Shown here piece by piece: positions 44,119 through 56,184 of a stretch of 64,000 nucleotides of DNA. This DNA comes from Hepsetus odoe (Eukaryota > Chordata > Actinopteri > Characiformes > Hepsetidae). The translations under genes were made by a program, and so were the position numbers. Under the pieces are notes generated by a model. It had not been told where the DNA came from. It saw only the letters and a program-made list of their open reading frames with translations, and did no database searches. Position 1 is the first letter of the stretch. The number at the start of each line of letters is the position of its first letter. The DNA lies in NCBI GenBank assembly GCA_017165825.1, contig CM029379.1:22793983-22857982 (forward strand). Reading direction: 5' to 3'.

Positions 44119-45798
44119 AGGTGTTGAATTAGCAGGAATGGAAATATGACAGATTTTTCTCTTTAATGTTAGTATCTGAAGTGATATAAAGGGGATGGTA
44201 GGGGGTCAGTATCAATTGATCTGGTAAACTCTCTTTAATTATCTGTGGGTGCACATGTCCATGTTAGGGTCAGTATTATCTCAGTCCATATTTTCAGGTC
44301 AGCGCCTCACTTTCGGGGGCCATAAATTAACTCTGTTGTAAACACTGTCTTCAACCTTGGGGAGAAGACTTATGATTTAAGAAACGTTCCGATGCATCTG
44401 CCGTCCTACAGATCACACTGAAGCAAATCAGAGGCAACGCTGACGCTTACTTTATGCAAAAAACAACACGTTGGCTTCATGTGTGTCTGCGTCTGTTTAA
44501 TATACTGCTCTATACTGCTTTGTGTTCAGATAAGGTCAGCAAAGGATGGACATTGTAGATCTACCGCATGTCTGAGCTCATTTACACGGCAACCTGAAAC
44601 TGAAGTCCCGACGTGTGAAACTGTTGAATATTCTATGAGCAGTCCTCAGCCTTTTCTGATGTATGCAAATTTGAACAGACAAATCTGCATGAATGTTTCA
44701 TAATTACAGTGCCCTACATGCAAAGATACGGTGCACACAAGCATGAGCTTTAAAGCTCTGGCAAGTAAAAAAGCGCAAGACCATAAAAATAGCAGAGGAG
44801 TAGTTTATTGCTTTCAGTGCAATAGCATACAAGACAAACTACTATTATTATATAATGTTAAAAATATACATTTCAAAGCAGCATACCTCTATTTTCTAAA
44901 TGTCAGTTACATTCAATAAACATTGCATAATAAATAGGATAGAATTGGTACAAAATGACTTAATAAAAATGACTTAAAATGACCCCCCCCCCCTTCACTA
45001 AAGTTAACCTTTCAGAGACTTCAGAATGTGTTAATATGCACAAGAAAAAATCCAAAATAATGACAGCCATGTTTGAGCTACTGCGATATTAGTAAGGCTA
45101 ATCTTGGGGTAGAGTCATGTTCATAAGACTGAATTACATCTACATAAGATAACTGACTCTTACCCTGCATTGACATTTATAAGGGCTTATTCCAACAAGC
45201 ATTACTTATCATAAAGCTTTCATCAGTTTCACTCCAGAAACTAATGAGTGTAATTGGTTGCTGGAATAAGCCTTTGGGAATGTCCACGTTAGATAATGAC
45301 AGTTGTCATGAAAGGTTTCTGTAAATGAATGTAGCTTTGTGATTGTTTTCCTGCAGTTAACGTATTATTGACCATTCTAAACTAAGCTGCGTTTATATAT
45401 TTAGTTTTCACTTAAGTACCAGGAACTTAAGTGGTCCACCCACACAAACATTTTATCCAACCAACAACCAAAGGGTGTACCACTTTTTTGTTTATTTTTT
45501 TTATTTTTCACTCCTGACAAAGTTAACACAAATACATCTTTGCGAATTATGGCAATTACCATTTTGCAATGGCACAAATAGATTAACATTTGAAGTCATA
45601 ATGTTCAAAACTAAGGTAATGGAAAGATCTAGTTAAGGCACCCCTTTTGCCCCTCAATGGTGGCAGGTCTGGATGCACCCCCCAAACAAACAGTTTTGTA
45701 GCTCTGTGTAAAAAATTATTTTAATTTAGCGTCAGTTGTCACAATGCATGTATGTAGAGGTCATGCAATCTTATGTACACTACCGTACCAGTAAAGTA

Positions 45799-45799
<1 letters not shown>
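44119..45799. other. Non-coding stretch
   Basis: A C run of 10 at 44985-44994. No gene or repeat family recognised. Confidence 0.4.
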
Positions 45800-45866
<67 letters not shown>

Positions 45867-45904
45867 CGTGCGTGTGTGTGTGTGTGTGTGCGTGTGTGCG
45901 TGTG
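45800..45904. repeat. (GT)n microsatellite, two blocks
   Basis: GT arrays at 45800-45860 and 45868-45904 separated by AAATTGC. Confidence 0.95.
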
Positions 45905-45957
45905 TCACATTTACAGCATTCAGCAGACACTCTTATCCAGAACGATTTATAACAGCA
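45905..45957 (-). mobile_element. SINE family A 3' tail fragment
   Basis: ACATTTACAGCATTCAGCAG and ACTCTTATCCAGAACGA match the tail of the family A copies. The head and body are absent, and it abuts the GT array. Confidence 0.75.

Positions 45958-47418
<1,461 letters not shown>

Positions 47419-47478
<60 letters not shown>
47419..47478. repeat. (GT)n microsatellite
   Basis: 60-bp GT array that runs directly into a Tc1-type remnant. Confidence 0.95.
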
Positions 47479-47479
<1 letters not shown>

Positions 47480-47582
47480 TAAACAAAGAATGCTTTCAGA
47501 AATATATATAATGATTGTTTATTTTTATCAATTTACAAAATGCAAAGTGAGTGACTAAATCTTTTGCACAGTACTGTATATA
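47480..47582. mobile_element. Collapsed Tc1-type terminal repeat remnant
   Basis: It matches the inner part of the left terminal repeat of the element at 42491 (AAACAAAGAATGCTTTCAGA onward). It is then joined to the outermost end in reverse (TTTTGCACAGTACTGTA). The outer 45 bp on the left and everything in between are missing. Confidence 0.8.
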
Positions 47583-47779
47583 TATACACAATATACTCAA
47601 AAATCATGAAATGCACATGGTAGATACATCTGCATTAGCCTTCAAACCCCACATTGGTTCTGCATTTCTTCACTGCCTCTCTCATTGTTCCTCTCTTTCT
47701 TTGTCCTTCCTTTGCACTCTCTCACTCTCTCTCTGCGCCCAGCAGACTCTGAATGATTAGCATCCTTCCTCTATTAACA
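47583..47779. other. Non-coding stretch
   Basis: Pyrimidine-rich at 47690-47740. No gene. Confidence 0.4.
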
Positions 47780-48090
47780 TCATTGCATTCTAATGAAGGA
47801 GACATTACAACTGGCCGAAGCAAAAAGCGACAGTTTTTCCTAAAAAGTGGAGGGGTCTCATCAGCCTTGCTGTGTGCCCTGCGCGCAAAGACTAGGCCAC
47901 TAACAGCAGCTTGCTGGTAATGCTAATGGCTTGCAGAAGTTTTAGCCATGGAATTAAAACTGGATTGCAGAGTTACAGCAGATATTGCTGATTTAACTAA
48001 TTAGATTGTGGGCAGGGTGCACATGATCTTCAGTACGCTCTGACTTGATAAACGAGCTCACTTGGTTACCCGCGTATTGCAGTGGAAAAT
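47780..48090. promoter_or_regulatory. Candidate conserved non-coding element
   Basis: Repeat-free, even composition with GGTAATGCTAATGGCTTG, CATGGAATTAAAACTGG and TTTAACTAATTAGATTG. It resembles deeply conserved enhancer sequence, but this is untested. Confidence 0.35.
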
Positions 48091-48560
48091 GCAAAAATCA
48101 TGTGAATTGAATCAGTTTTTACTTTCAATTTCTACTAAATTATAGTAAAAACTGAATTATTAATAGAAGATAATGAACATTTTATTGTAGATACTAGATA
48201 ATATATTGATTACTGAATACTACAGTGGATACTGAGAAAATTATTATGTTTACTGAATATTTTTATTAGATAATTCCTTTGTAGATAATGTATACTTTAT
48301 AGTATATAAATACTATAATGTGAATAATCAAACAATTTAAAGTAATCAAGTTAATCAGAAATATTTTTATAGTAATTGCTTAGTTTAATGATCGCTGATA
48401 ACCCTAGTTTAAAAATATTAGATACAAAATATTGCTGATGTATTAGCAATATAGGTAAAAATATTAGAATATAAAACAGCATAAAAATAGCATAGAAATA
48501 TTAGCAATATAGGCTAATACAAATATTACTGTTAAAAATATTATTAAAATAATATTATTC
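48091..48560. repeat. Degenerate AT-rich tandem repeat (GATACTGAATAAT-like), locus 2
   Basis: Imperfect units such as GTAGATACTAGATAATATA, GATTACTGAATACTAC, GGATACTGAG and GTTTACTGAATA recur between 48140 and 48340. They are followed by AATATTAG-type runs to 48560. Confidence 0.6.
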
Positions 48561-48780
48561 ACTGTCATTATGCCTCCAAATAGCTAGCAAATGCCCACTG
48601 ATTCAAGCTGTGATGTACAATAAATTAATGGATTATAGGCTGTTAAAGACATTAGCAGTCCATAATCCTTTTACCAGTTTGAAGTGGGGGGGGGTCACAT
48701 GGATGAAGGATCTAGAGGATGACACATATCAGTGAGGTTTGATTAATGTTCAGTTGTTATGAACTCCTCAGATCTCATTA
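48561..48780. other. Non-coding stretch
   Basis: A G run at 48687-48694; otherwise nothing recognised. Confidence 0.4.
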
Positions 48781-48795
48781 TCTCTCTCTCTCTCA

Positions 48796-48867
<72 letters not shown>

Positions 48868-48872
48868 GTCTC

Positions 48873-48920
<48 letters not shown>

Positions 48921-48957
48921 TGTCTGTATATGTGTGTGTGTGTCTGTGTGTGTTTGT
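48781..48957. repeat. (CT)n(GT)n compound microsatellite
   Basis: About 120 bp of CT with few interruptions passes directly into about 55 bp of imperfect GT. This creates spurious long Leu/Ser and Cys/Val frames on both strands. Confidence 0.95.
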
Positions 48958-49185
48958 GGTTGGCCTCGCTTTGATCCCTGATTTTGAACTTATCAGAGGA
49001 ATGTCTAACCTGACAGACAGAGAGGGAGAGAGATATGGCGAGTTGGCTGACCCGCTAATCCAGACTGACATGCTTATAACACTCTGATCACCTAAGCTTT
49101 CATTTCAGGATTAATGCATTAATCCCAGCTTGTTTGTAAGATCCGTTACTATCGAGAGAGTTCGATCTGTCAGGTTTTATCTGCA
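48958..49185. other. Non-coding stretch
   Basis: Nothing recognised. Confidence 0.4.
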
Positions 49186-49390
49186 GTGTTTTTTTTTTTT
49201 TTTTTTTAACACTGCGGGGGTGGCCCCGGACGCCCTACCTCTCCGGCCTGGAGCGAGAGATAAGAAAGGGATGAATTGCGGGCTGGAAAAAGGGAGAAAT
49301 GAGCTATGCTTTGGCATGAGGGGCACACTTACCACGCAGACCAGCGCCTGTCCAGATGACCTGCCGGATTTACACTGATTGGGGTGACCC
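49186..49390. promoter_or_regulatory. GC-rich island, candidate conserved element
   Basis: After an 18-base T run comes a GC-rich, CpG-containing block (GCGGGGGTGGCCCCGGACGC, CTCCGGCCTGGAGCGAG). It stands out against the AT-rich surroundings. The + frame through it (82 codons) has no recognisable domain. Confidence 0.25.
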
Positions 49391-49609
49391 CTGTGACTTG
49401 GCCATGGTTTTGGACAAGCAGGAGGCAGATGTAGCCTAGCAGGGCTAACATGTAAGAAGTCACACTCACAGTGGTACTACACAGTGTAGCCAATAGCTAG
49501 AGCTGGGTAATTCATGAGTAGTAGTACTTTATGATTCACTTATTTGGAATGATTTATACTTTATTCAAGTATTTTGAAACTTATTAATGACTTTTCTAAG
49601 AGAAAAAGC
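49391..49609. other. Non-coding stretch
   Basis: Nothing recognised. Confidence 0.4.
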
Positions 49610-49618
49610 ATGCTTTTA

Positions 49619-49853
49619 GTGAAAGTGACTATTCTTGTCGTTGCTGAAACACAGCACAGCACAAAGTGAAGACACATCATCATTTCAACCTCTGCTTTTC
49701 ACCACACACAGCAATGCAGTGCTCGGGGAGCAGTGATGGGAAGATGGTACCTTATATAATTTACCTCAGGGCAGCCTAGTAGTCTGGGATGATTACCCAC
49801 AACCTTCGGTTCTGGGGTCTAGTCCCAACCACTAGGCCACCGCTGCAACAAAA
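49619..49853 (-). mobile_element. tRNA-derived SINE, family B, with target duplication
   Basis: Diverged but complete: GCAGCGGTGGCCTAGTGGTT head and AAAGTGACTATTCTTGTCGT tail (on +). Identical 9-bp ATGCTTTTA at 49610-49618 and 49854-49862 is a good target-site duplication. Confidence 0.85.
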
Positions 49854-49862
49854 ATGCTTTTA

Positions 49863-50823
49863 ATCTTTATTTATTTACTCTTTTTACAATGCACAACAGA
49901 TCCACACAGTTCCAAAGTACTGCTGATTATTTATACCTTCATCCTGATATGAGGATAGTGTGAGATTTAGGCATGCAAGAAGTTCCATTAGCCTCCCAGC
50001 TCTACAATCCAAAGTAGCCTCCGACATATCATGTCATGGTTGGTCAACTATGTATGTAACAAGAGGGAAAACAGTGCAGATAAGAGTTTCTCAGGGAAAT
50101 ATATAATGAAAATGTATGACGGGGATTAATTTCAGATGATGATGAACCATATTAGGATGATTATTACTGAACAATCTTTATTTGCCTTTAATTCTGGAAT
50201 TGTTAGATCTTAATCCAAACAGTATTTTCCTGAGATATCCTGAATATTCCCAGATGCACCATGAACCGGCATAAACAAGCAGGTGGAACGTCGACACAGG
50301 CTGATGTGAGCAAACATGCTCGGTGGGTCTGAGATAGAGTTTTTGTAATCTGAAGTAAGTTGACCTGGATTTATGACTTTGGTCGTGGTGCCATCCACAT
50401 GCACTACGGCTGTATGTACATGTTGAATTTACTTGTATAATACTTTTCAGAATTTTACATTTTTGGAGCGTTACACAAAAAATTAATGTATTAGTTGTTT
50501 AGTATCCGTTTCTTGAGCTAAATTCTTCATCAAAGAGTTTACAGCATATTGAGCACTCTGATGAAAAGACTAAACTTATGAAATCAATATTCAGTCTAGC
50601 AATGATCATTAAATCAGTCAGTTATGTCCCAATCCAGGGGTTCAAATGTGCTTTGCAGGCACAGACTAGATGCAGCTGCAGCAGACGGACAATTGTGGTC
50701 TTGTGAATAAATCATAGTTTTGCTTGTACTTGTAGGTGAAGCAACTGAATAATCCAAAAGCTTCCCAGATCCAAGTGCCATGAGAACGTGACAGAACCCC
50801 GACTTAACACTCTTTCTTTTTTC
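49863..50823. other. Non-coding stretch
   Basis: AT-rich, nothing recognised. Confidence 0.4.
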
Positions 50824-50879
50824 TGTGTCTCATACCATCACTCTTTCAGCCATTCTTACTTTCTTTCCCTCTGTCTCTT

Positions 50880-50914
<35 letters not shown>

Positions 50915-51034
50915 CTTTATCTTGAGTGTCCCTTTCTAGATAGCTTTCTTTTCAATTTCACTCTGTCCCTTTTGTTGCACATCTGTCTCTCTCTTTTGCT
51001 CTCACCTTCTCTCTCACTCCACTCTCTCTTTTCT

Positions 51035-51088
<54 letters not shown>

Positions 51089-51230
51089 CTTTCTCTCTCT
51101 CTCTCTCTCTCTCTCCTCTCTCTTTCTCTCTCCTTCTCTCTCATCTCTCTCTCTCTCTCTTTCTTTCAGTCTCCTTTCATTGCATTCTCTTCTTTTTTTT
51201 CTTTTCTCCCTGGCTTCCTTTTCACCTCTC
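50824..51230. repeat. Pyrimidine-rich region with CT microsatellites
   Basis: CT arrays at 50885-50911 and about 51040-51166 within a roughly 400-bp almost pure pyrimidine region. Its Leu/Ser-rich 144-codon frame (50825-51259) and the antisense Arg/Glu frame are artefacts. Confidence 0.9.
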
Positions 51231-51249
51231 TCAGATTTGTCAGTGCGGT

Positions 51250-51880
51250 GTCAGGGTGATTAATTCACCTGGAGAGAGAGGGAGCGTATTATTCCGGCAA
51301 ATTCCGCCACTTTAAATACCTCACCGTATATCACTCCAGCGCTCTGATTGGAAAATTCCAAAACTCGTTTCCCCAAATATCGGATGCTCTCTGTGACTGG
51401 AATGCTGTTTGGCCCTGTTACATTAATACCTTCCCTATTTATTCCAAGCAGCAAGCAGCAAACAGCTAGTGAACATGTAGAATCGCACAGAACACTCAAA
51501 CATAAACGCCTTCATATGCAGATTTTGTTTCATTCTCCTAGCCAGGATCGATAGGGGGTCAGCCTCTTTTGGGCTTCCGGAGTGATGACTAACTACATTG
51601 TTAGGTGTAATTACATCTAACTTCAATCAAGCGCTAATGAAATGAGGCTCCATCAGCACCAAGGATGGAGGTTGGAGTAGTCTAATTGTTTCAGGGCCTG
51701 CCTGGTGAAGGCTCCTCACTCTGCACTGAAGGGAAATGCAGTATGTCGATGTTATTATTGTGTTACCAATCACAGCATTAATGAGGTGATATTGATTGGG
51801 TAATGCATTAAGTTCACATGGGACACTGATGAGGCCGTTTCTGACATAAATACGGATGGATATGCACACTGAGGAGTGCT
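51250..51880. promoter_or_regulatory. Candidate conserved non-coding element with TAATTA palindrome
   Basis: Long repeat-free block with even composition. It includes the 22-bp near-perfect palindrome 51600-51621 (GTTAGGTGTAATTACATC and TAAC) centred on TAATTA, plus CACAGCATTAATGAGG and GGGTAATGCATTAAG. Three short frames inside it lack coding features. Inference only. Confidence 0.35.
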
Positions 51881-52006
51881 CCTGCCTTGTATCTAACCTG
51901 ATTGTCCGTCAGCTCCGTTGGTCATCAAGGTGCACTCTGTAGTTTACAGAAACAGGCTGCAGTCCCTCTGATTCTCTGTATCATTTCTTTATCCTCTATA
52001 GTCACA
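51881..52006. other. Non-coding stretch
   Basis: Nothing recognised. Confidence 0.4.
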
Positions 52007-52200
52007 CAGGACCACCAGTGAGCAGGTATTATTTTTATGGTGGATCATTCTTAGCACAGCGGTGATGGTGACATGCTTGGCTATTTTCAGCCCAGTTAAG
52101 GTGTCACTGCTTTACTGATAACAATCTACCACCCAAATAATACCTGATCACTTCTGGCCTTTTGGGGGTTCTGAACATTAATAAAGTGCATGTGATTGGT
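52007..52200. mobile_element. Collapsed inverted-repeat transposon
   Basis: The left arm ACCACCAGTGAGCAGGTATT, then GGTGGATCATTC, is mirrored by ACCACCCAAATAATACCTG on the right with roughly 30 bp between the arms. These are the subterminal arms of a very common teleost non-autonomous element (compare 24190-24525), here with its middle deleted so that the arms nearly touch. Confidence 0.65.
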
Positions 52201-52372
52201 CAGTGGAACTGGGGGCGGGGTTAGGATTGTAGGAGCAGCATTTGTCGTTCAGTTCAGAAGTTCAGAAGCATCCTGGAGAGGTTGCAGATATACAGACTGA
52301 AGCATAGTCCCACCTGGGGGCAATGTAGTTTAAATCTTTAAACAAAATACGTTTTTACACTTCTGCTTAAAT

Positions 52373-52373
<1 letters not shown>
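52201..52373. other. Non-coding stretch
   Basis: Nothing recognised. Confidence 0.4.

Positions 52374-52445
<72 letters not shown>
52374..52445. repeat. (GT)n microsatellite
   Basis: 72 bp of uninterrupted GT. Confidence 0.95.
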
Positions 52446-52447
<2 letters not shown>

Positions 52448-53188
52448 ATGTAATATTGATACTATCTCTTTTCTGGTTGGCTAAAGGTGATTTTATTCTA
52501 CCTCATTCAGAAAACAGCCCTCATTGAATACACACATAGAAATCATATCCTGTGAAGGATATTGTGAAAATGACTATAATGCAGGGCATAATGAACTTCA
52601 GTGTTGTGTCTATTATCTTTCTGTTTATCCGTCCATCTATTCGTCCGTCTGTCCATTTATTTACTTATCACAGATGCACAGCAAAATGAATAAATATATC
52701 TCCCAATTAGTAGCAGTATGTTTGCTGCGTATTGTGATAATGGACAGCGTTCTACTCCTGTATTAAAAGGTGTTTCTGTAACTAGTTCTTTTCATGATGA
52801 GACAATCAAACAAAGGCATATTGTTGGTTAGCGTGCTTTGTATGTTAAATGTGTCCTGCCCATGTTTGATGGACGGTGCTGCTTCCTGGCTGGCCTTGCC
52901 TCACGCCTCTTTAATGGCGTAAGTCATTTAGATGCATCTGTGCAGTGTTTTGATGTTTTCATTCTAAACTCAGCATGCACACACACACACACGCTGTTTG
53001 TCCTGGACTGCACAAGGCCTGGTGCCCAGCCTGCTATCCCATTAAATGCACGCGCCATACCGTCTGTGGCACAGATGTCTACCGCGAGGACTGGACACAA
53101 ATAATTTGTTGTTTGTTTATTAATTTATTTACTTTGCCAGGTTTTAGGAAGAGGGAAACAGCTGCTATGTCACAGTTTGCAGCATTGC
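52446..53188. other. Non-coding stretch
   Basis: CA run at 52978-52992. No gene recognised. Confidence 0.4.
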
Positions 53189-53250
53189 GTGTGTGTGTGT
53201 GTGTGTGTGTGTGAGTGTGTGTTTGTGTGTGTGTATGTGTGTATGTGTTT
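53189..53250. repeat. Imperfect (GT)n microsatellite
   Basis: GT array with A and T interruptions. Confidence 0.9.
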
Positions 53251-53693
53251 TCAGAATACCTAATCCATGAAAAGCACTGGCAGGGTGCACACACTAGCTC
53301 AGGTGGATGGGCATCAGTGCCAACTGGCAGAGCATCACAGACAAACAATGGAGAGAATTCTAGAATCCTGACTAAACATTTTGGAATTATTGAACTTTGG
53401 GATCTTCACCAGGTTTCTACAATTAGAATATCCTGTTCCATCATCTGTGAGTGAAGAGGCTTTAATAACACATCACTGTGATTTAATCACTGGTTGGGTG
53501 CCATGAAGGCCTTAGTTTGCTTTTTTTCTTGAAATCTATATTTAAAAAAATAAGAAAAAAATATATATATGAAAAATACCCAAGTTATAATTAATAAAAT
53601 AAATTATTACAGCAAGAAATATAGTTGATTTACAGTATGTCATTGTTGCATATAGTAACCATATGTTGCGATTTTATATTTTTAAAATCTATA
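53251..53693. other. Non-coding stretch
   Basis: AT-rich to the right, ending at the TA target of the Tc1 element. Confidence 0.4.
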
Positions 53694-55309
53694 TACAGTA
53701 TCTCACAAAAGTGAGTACACCCCTCACATTTTTGTAAATATTTTATTATATCTTTTAATGGGACAACACTGAAGATATGACAGTTTGATACAATGTAAAA
53801 TACAGTGTACAGCTTGTATAACAGTGTAAATTTGCTGGTCCCTCAAAATAACTCAACACACAGCCATTAATGTCTTAACCACTGGCAACAAAAGTGAGTA
53901 TACCCCTAAGAGAAAAACATTTCCCTCCCTGGTGTCATGTGACTCGTTAGTGTTATAAGGTCTCAGGTGTGAATGGGGAGCAGGTGTGTTAAATTTGGTG
54001 TTATCGCTCCCACACTCTCATACTGGTCACTAGAAGTTCAACAGGGCACGTCATGGCAAAGAACTGCCTGAGGATCTGAAAAAAAGATTTGTTGCTGTAC
54101 ATTAAGATGGCCTAGGCTATAAGAAGATTGCCAACACCCTGAAACTGAGCTACAGCACGGTGGCCAAGACCATACAGCTGTTTAACAGGACAGGTCCTAC
54201 TCAGAATAGGCCTCGCCATGGTTAACCCAAGAAGTTGAGTGCATGTGCTCAGCATCAAATCCAGAGGTTGTCTTTTTAAAATGGACGTATGAGTGCTGCC
54301 AGCATTGTTGCAGAGGTTGAAGGGGTGGAGGGTCAGCCTGTCAGTGCTCAGACCATACGCCACACACTGCATCAAATTGGTCTGCATGGCTGTCATCCCA
54401 GATGGAAGCCTCTTCTAAAGATGATGCACAAGAAAGCCTGCAAACAGTTTGCTGAAGACAAGCAGACTAAGGACATGGATTACTGGAATCATGTCCTGTG
54501 GTCTGATGAGACCAAGAGGAACTTATTTGGTTCAGATGGTGTCAAGCGTGTGTGGCAGCAACCAGGTGAGGAGTACAAAGACAAGTGTGTCTTGTCTACA
54601 GTCAAGCATGGTGGTGGGAGTGTCATGGTTTGGGGCTGTATGAGTGCTGCTGGCACTGGGGAGCTACAGTTCATTGAGGAACCATGAATGCCAACATGTA
54701 CTGCAACAGCCTGAAGCAGAGCATGATCCCCTCCCTTCGGAAACTGGGCCACAGGGCAGTATTCCAACATGATAACGACCCCAAACACACCTCCAAGGCG
54801 ACCACTGCCTTACTATAGAAACTGATGGTAAAGGTGCTGGACTGGCCAAGCATATCTCCAGACCAAAACTCTATTGAGCATCTGTGGGGCTTCCTCAAAC
54901 AGAAGGTGGAGGAGCGCAAGGTCTCTAACATCCACCATCTCCGTCATCATGGAGGAGTGGAAGAAGATTCCAGTGGCAACCTGTGAAGCTCTAGTGAACT
55001 CCATGCCCAAGAGAGTTAAGGCAGTGCTGGAAAATAATGGTGGCCACACAAAATATTGACGTTTTGGGCATAATGTGGACATATTTCACTTAGGGGCGTA
55101 CTTACTTTTGTTGCCAGTGCTTTAGACATTAATGGCTGTGTGTTGAGTTATTTTGAGGGAACAGCAAATTTGCACTGTTATGCAAGCTGTACACCAACTA
55201 CTTTACATTGTATCAAAGTATCAAATCTTCAGTGTTGTCCCATGAAAAGATATAATAAAATATTAAGAAAAATGTGAGGGGTGTACTCACTTTTGTGAGA
55301 TACAGTGTA
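53694..55309 (+). mobile_element. Tc1-type transposon, full length (1,616 bp), inactive
   Basis: The ends TACAGTATCTCACAAAAGTG and its inverse (ACTTTTGTGAGATACAGTGT) lie within terminal inverted repeats of about 215 bp. Each repeat carries an outer and an inner copy of an AAAGTGAGTA-type direct repeat (outer near 53706, inner near 53890; right-hand counterparts near 55100 and 55285). This is the IR/DR layout of Sleeping Beauty-like elements, and it is TA-flanked. Length and structure fit a complete element with one transposase gene. Confidence 0.9.
54053..55059 (+). pseudogene. Tc1 transposase pseudogene
   Basis: About 1.0 kb, the usual length for a roughly 340-residue DDE transposase. An N-terminal HTH region (KIANTLKLSYSTVAKT) is followed by VLWSDETKRNLFGSDG (first catalytic Asp), HGGGSVMVWGCMSAAGTG, HDNDPKHTS (second Asp) and a region ending SIEHLWGFLKQ (Glu). 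At least three in-frame TAA stops precede the catalytic core, a TAG follows the second Asp, and a frameshift lies near 54683. The longest open piece is 54289-54687. It cannot make an active enzyme. Confidence 0.9.
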
Positions 55310-55454
55310 TTTTTTAATTTAGCATTAAACATATGAATATCTAGCTCTATTCAAGCCAAAACTATTCAGTTCATACTTTTATACTTTTTTGCTAATTAAG
55401 CTACATCCATGAGTATAGTTTTAAACAAGAAAGGCACAATGTTAACTTCCAATG
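55310..55454. other. Non-coding stretch
   Basis: Nothing recognised. Confidence 0.4.
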
Positions 55455-55615
55455 GATCCAGCCCTTAACTACCCTTGAGCAAGGTACCGTCCCTATCACT
55501 GCTCCCCAGCGCTGGATACGGCTGCCCAGTGTGTGTGGGTTAAAAGCAGTGGATGCATTTTTGTTGTTTCCCTGTGTGCTGTTTCACAATGACAAATAGT
55601 CAATTTTACTTCACT
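55455..55615 (+). mobile_element. SINE family B fragment
   Basis: The only + strand family B copy: CCCTTGAGCAAGGTACCGTC, GCTCCCCAGCGCTGG and CACAATGACAAATAGTCA. The tRNA-like head is missing. Confidence 0.8.
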
Positions 55616-56055
55616 TTCAAGTAAATTAAGGCACCTTTGATTTGTTAAACAGAGTCAATGAAGATGCCCTTGATTTGTCGAAATAAATGAAGTATTTTTG
55701 ATAGGTTGAACGAAGTATGATCAACTCAAAGACTAATTCAAAATACAATTTGTTCCAAAAGGTACTAAAACTAATGTAATATGGGAGAAAACTACCAGCT
55801 AAAGCTCATTTATTGGAGTGAGTCATTTTTTGTGGACACTGTGAATATCCTTTCACTAATGCTATGGGGTCAAAGGGCAGCAGGGACCTACCAGTATTGA
55901 GGCTTAGCAGCTTGAGTGAGTCAGCGAGTCCAGCCGTATTTGTCCCAGCCTCTCACACACTGCAATAGCCCTTGGCAAGGACTGCCCTCTTATTGTTCTC
56001 TCTCTGTCTCTCTCCCTCTCTCAGACACACACAGTCACAAACTCATGTGTGCCCA
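55616..56055. other. Non-coding stretch
   Basis: Nothing recognised. Confidence 0.4.
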
Positions 56056-56090
56056 CACAAACACACACACACACACACACACACATACAC

Positions 56091-56182
<92 letters not shown>
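56056..56182. repeat. (AC)n microsatellite
   Basis: 127 bp of CA with few interruptions. Confidence 0.95.

Positions 56183-56184
<2 letters not shown>

Noticed and set aside
43894..44127. Cys-Val, His-Thr and Ile-Tyr repeat proteins
   Set aside because: All such frames (also at 1609, 33717, 45736, 46409 and 55916) are translations of GT, AC or TA arrays.
50825..51259. 144-codon Leu/Ser-rich frame
   Set aside because: It is the translation of a CT-rich low-complexity region.
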